Source: Verrucomicrobiota bacterium (GTDB taxonomy: Bacteria; Verrucomicrobiota; Verrucomicrobiia; Limisphaerales; J093). From it: a DNA stretch of 10,263 bases. This document shows positions 5,316 to 10,263 of the stretch, one piece after another. The notes under the pieces are model-generated. The model ran no database searches. It saw nothing but the letters and a program-made list of their open reading frames with translations, and was not told the origin of the DNA. How positions within the stretch are numbered: position 1 is the stretch's first letter; each line of letters begins with the position of its first letter. Made by a program: the position numbers and the translations under genes. The stretch covers positions 1 through 10,263 of the forward strand of contig RFJD01000234.1 of NCBI GenBank assembly GCA_003695015.1, given 5' to 3'.

Positions 5316-8300
5316 ATGAGGTTACGCTGGACAGCGTCCACCCTTCTGCTCCTGGCGGCTTTCCACCTTGCCGCCGCAGAGCTGATCCCCTTGGACGCCG
5401 AATGGCGTTGGCGCAAAGGTCTCGGTGAGGCGTCCCAACCGGACATCACCGCCTGGCGCCAGCTTGATTTCGACGACTCGAGCTGGGACGTCGGGCCCGC
5501 CCCCTTCTGGTACGGCGAGCGCCTCCCGTCCCCGGGCACCGAGCTGCCCGACATGCGCGGCGGTTACACCTGCATCTTCATGCGGCGCACCTTCGAGATC
5601 GCCAACCCGGCCGACGTCGAGACCCTCACGCTCGGCGCCCACAGCGACGACGGCTTCGTCGCTTGGATCAACGGCGTCGAGGTCGCCCGGTTCAACATGC
5701 CCGACGGCGAACCCCACGCTGACGGCACCGCCCTGCCCGCCCTCCGGGAACCCATCCCGTTCCAGACCTTCGAAATCGCCAACCCGGCGGACATCCTCCG
5801 GCCCGGCCTCAACGTGCTGGCCGTCCAGGCCTTCAACGCCTCCCTCAGTCGCAGCAGTGATTTCGGCATCAACGTCCGCCTCGACTACACCGCCGACCTC
5901 GCCCCGCCGGTGGTCGAACGGCTCCTGCCCCCGGCCGGCGCGCTGGTCCGCAGCCTCCGCTCGATCGAGGTGCTCTTCAGCGAGCCGGTCACCGGCGTGG
6001 ACGCCGCCGATCTGCTCGTGGACGGCCGGCCCGCCGACGAACTGGAGGCTTTCTCCGACCAGCAGTACGTCTTCCACTTCGCCGAGCCCGCCCCGGGAAC
6101 GGTCCAGGTCGCCTGGGCCGCCAATCACGGCATCACCGACCGCGCCGGCACGCCGCATCCTTTCGCCGGCGGCCAGTGGACCTACACCCTCGATCCCAAC
6201 GCGCCCCCGCCCGGGGTGATTATCAGCGAGTTCATGGCCGACAACGACGACACGCTCCGGGACGAGGACGGCGATCCCTCTGACTGGATCGAACTCCACA
6301 ACGCCGGGGACGTCACGGTGGACCTGGCCGGCTGGCATCTGACCGACCAGACCAACAACCTCGTCCTCTGGACGCTGCCTTCGCTGGTGCTGGCCCCGGG
6401 CGATTACCGGCTCATCTACGCCTCGGGCAAGGACCGCCGCCAACCGCCCGGCCCCTACCACACCAACTTCCGGCTCGCGCGCGAAGGCGGTTACCTGGCG
6501 TTGACGGACGCGGACGGCAAGGTCGTCTCCGAATTCCGCTTCTATCCGGAGCAGCGGGAGGACGTTTCCTATGGCCGGGACCGGTTCAACCCGTCGGTCA
6601 CCGGTTACTTCCCGCAACCCACCCCGGGCGCGCCCAACAGTCAGGGCGGTCCCGGCTTCGCCCCGCCGGTGAGCTTCTCCCCGCCGGGCGGCACGTTCAC
6701 CGGCTCGATCACCGTGGAGCTTTCGACCACCGATCCCGCGGCGGAGATCCGCTACACCACGGACGGCTCGGTGCCGGACGCCGGGTCGCCGCTCTACACG
6801 GGGCCGCTCCGGCTCGACGCTCCCACCCTGATTCGGGCCCGGACGTACGTGCCCGGTCTGCTGCCCGGGGACGTTCGCAGCGAAGCCTACGTGCCCTTGG
6901 CGGCCAACGTGTACAACGCCAGCTCCGACCTCCCCTTGGTCGTCATCCACAACTTCGGCGCCGGCGGCGTCCCGGCCAACACCGATCAGCCCGCCGTCAT
7001 GCTCGTTTTCGAGCCCACCGCCGACGGCCGCAGTTCCCTGACCAACGCCCCGGACTTCGAGGCCCGCGTCGGCATCAACATCCGCGGCTCCAGCACCCAG
7101 TGGTACCCCAAGTCCTCCTATTCGGTCGAAATCTGGGACGAAGCCAACGAGGACCGCGACGCCCCCCTTCTGGGCATGCCGGCCGAGTCGGACTGGGTCT
7201 TCTACGCGCCCAACAACTTCGAGCCGATCCTCATCCACAATCCTTTCGCCCACGCCCTGAGCCGCCAGATCGGCCGCTACTCGCCTCGCACCCGTTTTGC
7301 CGAGGTCTATGTCAACACCCGGGGCGGTCCGGTCACCTCCGCCAATTACATGGGCGTGTACGTGATCGAGGAAAAGATCAAGCGCTCGCCCAATCGCGTG
7401 GACATCGAACGCCTCGCCCCCGAGCACACTGAGCCGCCGGAGGTCACCGGCGGTTACCTGCTGAAGATTGACCGCGCCAACGATCCCAGCGACCGCACGT
7501 TCCGGGCCGCCGGCCAGACCATCATCTACGAGTACCCCAAGGGCCCCGAAATGGAGACGGCCGCGCGGCGCCCTCAACGGGAATACATCCGGGACTACAT
7601 CGAGGACTTCGGCGAGGCGCTCAACAGCCCCAACTTCACCGACCCGGTCCGCGGCTACCGCCCCTATATCGACGTTCCTTCCTGGATCGACCACCACCTG
7701 CTGAACGTCCTGATGTTCAACGTGGACGCCCTGCGCCTGAGCGCCTACTTCTACAAGCCGCGCAACCGGCCGATCGAGTTCGGCCCCCTGTGGGATTTCG
7801 ACCGGGCGCTCAACTCGACCGACGGTCGCGACGCCAACCCGCGGGTCTGGCGCGCCCAAACCGGCGACCGGGGGACCGACTTCTTCAACTACCCGTGGTG
7901 GGGCCGCCTGTTCCGGGATCCCGATTTCTGGCAGGCCTACGTGGACCGTTATCAGGAACTCCGCGAGGGCGCTTTCTCCCTCGAGAACCTCCACGCCTTG
8001 GTGGACGAACTGACCAGCCAGGTCCGCGAAGCCCAGCAGCGGGAGGTGGCCCGTTGGTCGAACCACCGTCCCCGCGGCGGCAGTTACGATGCCGAGATCC
8101 GCATGCTCAAGGACTGGCTGGCCGCCCGCGTGGAGTTCATGGACACGAACTTCCTGGACCGCCCCCGCTTCAGCTATCCGCCCGGCCCGGCGCCCAAGGG
8201 CCTCAAGCTGACCATCTACCCTGCCGGCAAGTTCGGCACCCGGGTCTATTACACACTGGACGGGACCGATCCGCGGCTGCCGGGCGGCGGCATCCGGCCC

Positions 8301-10263
8301 GACGCCCTCTCGGCCACCATCCCGGTGACCCTCACCATCAACACCAACGTCCGGGTCACCGCCCGTTGCTACAACCCGGCCCACGCCAACCTCACCGGCC
8401 CCAACAACCCGCCCATCTCGACCCCGTGGTCCGGCCTCCGCTCCGCCACCTACATCGTCGAGACACCCCCGGTCCGCATTTCCGAGATCATGTTCCACCC
8501 GGTCGCCACGGCCAACGACGGCTCCTGGCAGCCCTCGGACTTCGAGTTCCTCGAGCTGGTCAACATCGGCTCCGACCCGGTGGACCTGCGCGGCTTCCGC
8601 GTCTCCGGCGGCATCGATTTCACCTTCACCAATTCGCTGGTGGTGCCCTCCGGCCAACGCGTCGTGCTGGCGGCCAACCGCGAGGCTTTCACGGCTCGTT
8701 ACGGGCCGTTCCGCCCGGTCGCCGGGGTGTTCACCAACCGGCTCGACAATGCCGGCGAACGGCTCCGACTCGAAGGGCCCTTGGGCGAGCCGATCCTGGA
8801 CTTCCGCTACGAGGGCGAATGGTTCCCGGCCGCGGACGGCCTCGGCTACAGCCTCGAACCGGTGGATCTGCAAGCCGCGCCCGAAACCTGGTCGTCCCCG
8901 GCCCAATGGCGCGCCGCAGGGCCCTGGCTCGGTTCGCCCGGCGTGCCGGGCGAATCCCTGTCCCTGCCGCCCGCGGTCCGGATCAACGAGGCCCTCGCCC
9001 ACCCGGACCCGCCCGCGGTGGACTGGGTCGAGCTGTACAACCCTGCGGACGTGCCGGCGGACATCAGCGGCTGGTTCCTCTCCGACGATTTCGGCAGGCC
9101 GGCGAAGTATCGTTTCCCGGCCGGCACGATCCTCCCGCCCCGGAGCTACCTGGTCATCACGGCGGAAGAGTTCGGCGCCGGGCCGGCGGGCTTTGGCCTC
9201 AGCGCCACCGGCGACGAGGTCTTCCTGGTCTCCGCCGATGCCGAAGGGCGCTTCACCGGCCACGCGCACGGGTTCCGGTTTGGCGCGACGGCCAACGGGA
9301 TGGCCTTGGGCCGGTTGACGGACAGCCTGGACCGGGAACATTTCGTCGCCCAGTGGACGCCCACGCCCGGCCGGCCCAACTTCGGTCCGCGCGTCGGCCC
9401 GGTCGTCCTCAGCGAAATCATGTTCCAACCCGCCCCCGTCTTCGGCACCAACAACAACACCCGGGACGAGTTCATCGAAATCGCCAACCTGACGGACCTC
9501 GAACAGCCGTTGTTCGACCCGGACGCCCCCACCAACACGTGGCGGCTTCGCGGCGGGGTGGACTTCGACTTCCCGCCCGGCCTGACGCTGCCGCCGCAGG
9601 GGCGGCTCTTGTTGGTCGGGTTCGATCCCGAGCGGCGCCTGGTGGATGTGCAGCGTTTCCGCGAGGTTTACCATCTGCCGGAAACCACGCCCTTGCTGGG
9701 CCCTTGGCGGGGCAACCTCGCCAACGAAGGCGAATCGATCCGGCTGTTGCGGCCCGACACGCCCCAACCGGCCGGCGGCCCAAGCGCCGAGGTCCCCTAT
9801 GTGATCGTCGATGAGGTGGATTATGCCCCGGCCCCGCCTTGGCCGGATAACGCCGCCGGCACCGGCCTTTCCCTCCAACGCCGTCCGGAAACGGCCTTCG
9901 GCAACGACCCCGCCTACTGGATGGCTGCCGCCCCCACCCCTGCGGCGCCAAACGTCGCCGACAGCACCGATGCGGACGCCGACGGCCTGCCCGATTGGTG
10001 GGAACGCGCCCACGGCCTGGCCCCGGACAGCGCATCCGGCAACGACGGTCCCAACGGCGACCCCGACGGCGACGGCGCCACCAACCGCGCCGAATGGCTG
10101 GCCGGAACCGATCCGCGCGATCCGGCCGACGTCTTCCGCGTGAGCGCCGCCGACTGGAGTCCCGAAGGCCGCTGGCGGATCCGGTTCCGCCTCCCCTTCA
10201 ACCGCGCCTGTCGGGTGGAAACCGCCGCCGATCCGGCGGACGGGCCATGGACGAGCGTCGCCG
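5316..10263 (+). CDS. Large secreted CotH-kinase/lamin-tail multidomain protein (3' end outside window)
   Basis: The frame is open for 1,649 codons to the window edge without a stop or frameshift. The ATG at 5316 gives a signal peptide (RLRW n-region, leucine/alanine core, cleavage after LAAA at 21). Another in-frame ATG at 5286 would put 10 polar residues ahead of it; neither has a clear ribosome site. Domains: galactose-binding-like beta-sandwich about 22-192; SbsA-type Ig-like about 196-294 (VLFSEPVTGVDAADLLVDG); lamin-tail domain 1, 301-410; chitobiase-C-like 452-528 (IRYTTDGSVPD); CotH kinase about 540-948; second chitobiase-C-like about 957-1049 (VYYTLDGTDP); lamin-tail 2, 1053-1212; lamin-tail 3, 1221-1355; lamin-tail 4, 1360-1546; Asp-rich calcium-binding-like segment 1549-1603; start of a terminal beta-domain. 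CotH motifs are IRGSSTQWYPKSSY (589-602), GVYVIEEKI (680-688), GGYLLKIDR (712-720) and PLWDFDRAL (824-832), whose Asp827/Asp829 are likely metal or catalytic ligands. CotH proteins are atypical Ser/Thr kinases, as in Bacillus spore coats; here an extracellular or surface target is inferred but unknown. Confidence 0.94.
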   Translation, partial: MRLRWTASTLLLLAAFHLAAAELIPLDAEWRWRKGLGEASQPDITAWRQLDFDDSSWDVGPAPFWYGERLPSPGTELPDMRGGYTCIFMRRTFEIANPADVETLTLGAHSDDGFVAWINGVEVARFNMPDGEPHADGTALPALREPIPFQTFEIANPADILRPGLNVLAVQAFNASLSRSSDFGINVRLDYTADLAPPVVERLLPPAGALVRSLRSIEVLFSEPVTGVDAADLLVDGRPADELEAFSDQQYVFHFAEPAPGTVQVAWAANHGITDRAGTPHPFAGGQWTYTLDPNAPPPGVIISEFMADNDDTLRDEDGDPSDWIELHNAGDVTVDLAGWHLTDQTNNLVLWTLPSLVLAPGDYRLIYASGKDRRQPPGPYHTNFRLAREGGYLALTDADGKVVSEFRFYPEQREDVSYGRDRFNPSVTGYFPQPTPGAPNSQGGPGFAPPVSFSPPGGTFTGSITVELSTTDPAAEIRYTTDGSVPDAGSPLYTGPLRLDAPTLIRARTYVPGLLPGDVRSEAYVPLAANVYNASSDLPLVVIHNFGAGGVPANTDQPAVMLVFEPTADGRSSLTNAPDFEARVGINIRGSSTQWYPKSSYSVEIWDEANEDRDAPLLGMPAESDWVFYAPNNFEPILIHNPFAHALSRQIGRYSPRTRFAEVYVNTRGGPVTSANYMGVYVIEEKIKRSPNRVDIERLAPEHTEPPEVTGGYLLKIDRANDPSDRTFRAAGQTIIYEYPKGPEMETAARRPQREYIRDYIEDFGEALNSPNFTDPVRGYRPYIDVPSWIDHHLLNVLMFNVDALRLSAYFYKPRNRPIEFGPLWDFDRALNSTDGRDANPRVWRAQTGDRGTDFFNYPWWGRLFRDPDFWQAYVDRYQELREGAFSLENLHALVDELTSQVREAQQREVARWSNHRPRGGSYDAEIRMLKDWLAARVEFMDTNFLDRPRFSYPPGPAPKGLKLTIYPAGKFGTRVYYTLDGTDPRLPGGGIRPDALSATIPVTLTINTNVRVTARCYNPAHANLTGPNNPPISTPWSGLRSATYIVETPPVRISEIMFHPVATANDGSWQPSDFEFLELVNIGSDPVDLRGFRVSGGIDFTFTNSLVVPSGQRVVLAANREAFTARYGPFRPVAGVFTNRLDNAGERLRLEGPLGEPILDFRYEGEWFPAADGLGYSLEPVDLQAAPETWSSPAQWRAAGPWLGSPGVPGESLSLPPAVRINEALAHPDPPAVDWVELYNPADVPADISGWFLSDDFGRPAKYRFPAGTILPPRSYLVITAEEFGAGPAGFGLSATGDEVFLVSADAEGRFTGHAHGFRFGATANGMALGRLTDSLDREHFVAQWTPTPGRPNFGPRVGPVVLSEIMFQPAPVFGTNNNTRDEFIEIANLTDLEQPLFDPDAPTNTWRLRGGVDFDFPPGLTLPPQGRLLLVGFDPERRLVDVQRFREVYHLPETTPLLGPWRGNLANEGESIRLLRPDTPQPAGGPSAEVPYVIVDEVDYAPAPPWPDNAAGTGLSLQRRPETAFGNDPAYWMAAAPTPAAPNVADSTDADADGLPDWWERAHGLAPDSASGNDGPNGDPDGDGATNRAEWLAGTDPRDPADVFRVSAADWSPEGRWRIRFRLPFNRACRVETAADPADGPWTSVA

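Noticed and set aside
7790..9814. A 674-codon plus-strand frame inside the CotH-type gene
   Set aside because: Arg/Pro/Gly-rich out-of-frame translation of the real coding sequence. The frame starting at 5316 is uninterrupted across the whole span with recognisable domains.
5322..10013. A 1,563-codon open frame on the minus strand opposite the CotH-type gene
   Set aside because: It lies in exact codon register with the plus-strand gene, so its stop codons would need plus-strand TTA, CTA or TCA codons, which this gene avoids; it ends precisely at the TTA of Leu3. Its product is a Val/Gly/Asp/Arg-rich sequence with no recognisable domain, while the plus strand shows a signal peptide and many known domains.

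Overview
The window is very G+C-rich (roughly two thirds by eye) and is a normal chromosomal stretch of a bacterium, most likely of the Verrucomicrobiota (Pedosphaera/Limisphaera-like) or a close PVC relative. That guess rests on the last gene: a huge secreted protein combining a galactose-binding-like domain, lamin-tail domains, chitobiase-C domains, a CotH kinase domain and a calcium-binding Asp-rich stretch, a mix I associate with this phylum. It is an inference, not a phylogenetic result.

Layout. (1) 1-3090, plus strand: the 3' part of an ADP-forming acetyl/acyl-CoA ligase, then 12 nt later an acetyl-CoA hydrolase/transferase with a C-terminal GNAT acetyltransferase domain. The two look like one operon for acetate/acyl-CoA interconversion, possibly tied to protein acetylation. 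A hairpin terminator follows. (2) 3184-4800, plus strand: pyrH (UMP kinase) and frr (ribosome recycling factor), a conserved housekeeping pair. Each has its own sigma70-like promoter with the same -35 hexamer (TTGACG, 17-nt spacer), the second overlapping the pyrH stop codon. A strong terminator closes the unit. (3) 4803-5144, minus strand: a small FtsB/DivIC-type division protein, convergent with frr. (4) 5316 to the window end, plus strand: the large secreted CotH/lamin-tail protein, divergent from the division gene, complete at its N-terminus and still open after 1,649 codons.

I found no RNA genes, CRISPR arrays, insertion sequences or prophage genes. The long minus-strand reading frames opposite regions 1 and 4 are codon-usage shadows, explained under rejected items. 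The most unusual content is the domain mosaic of the CotH protein, with alternating lamin-tail subtypes around the kinase, and the GNAT domain fused to the CoA-transferase instead of to the neighbouring ligase. I did not see a clearly new defence or mobile system.
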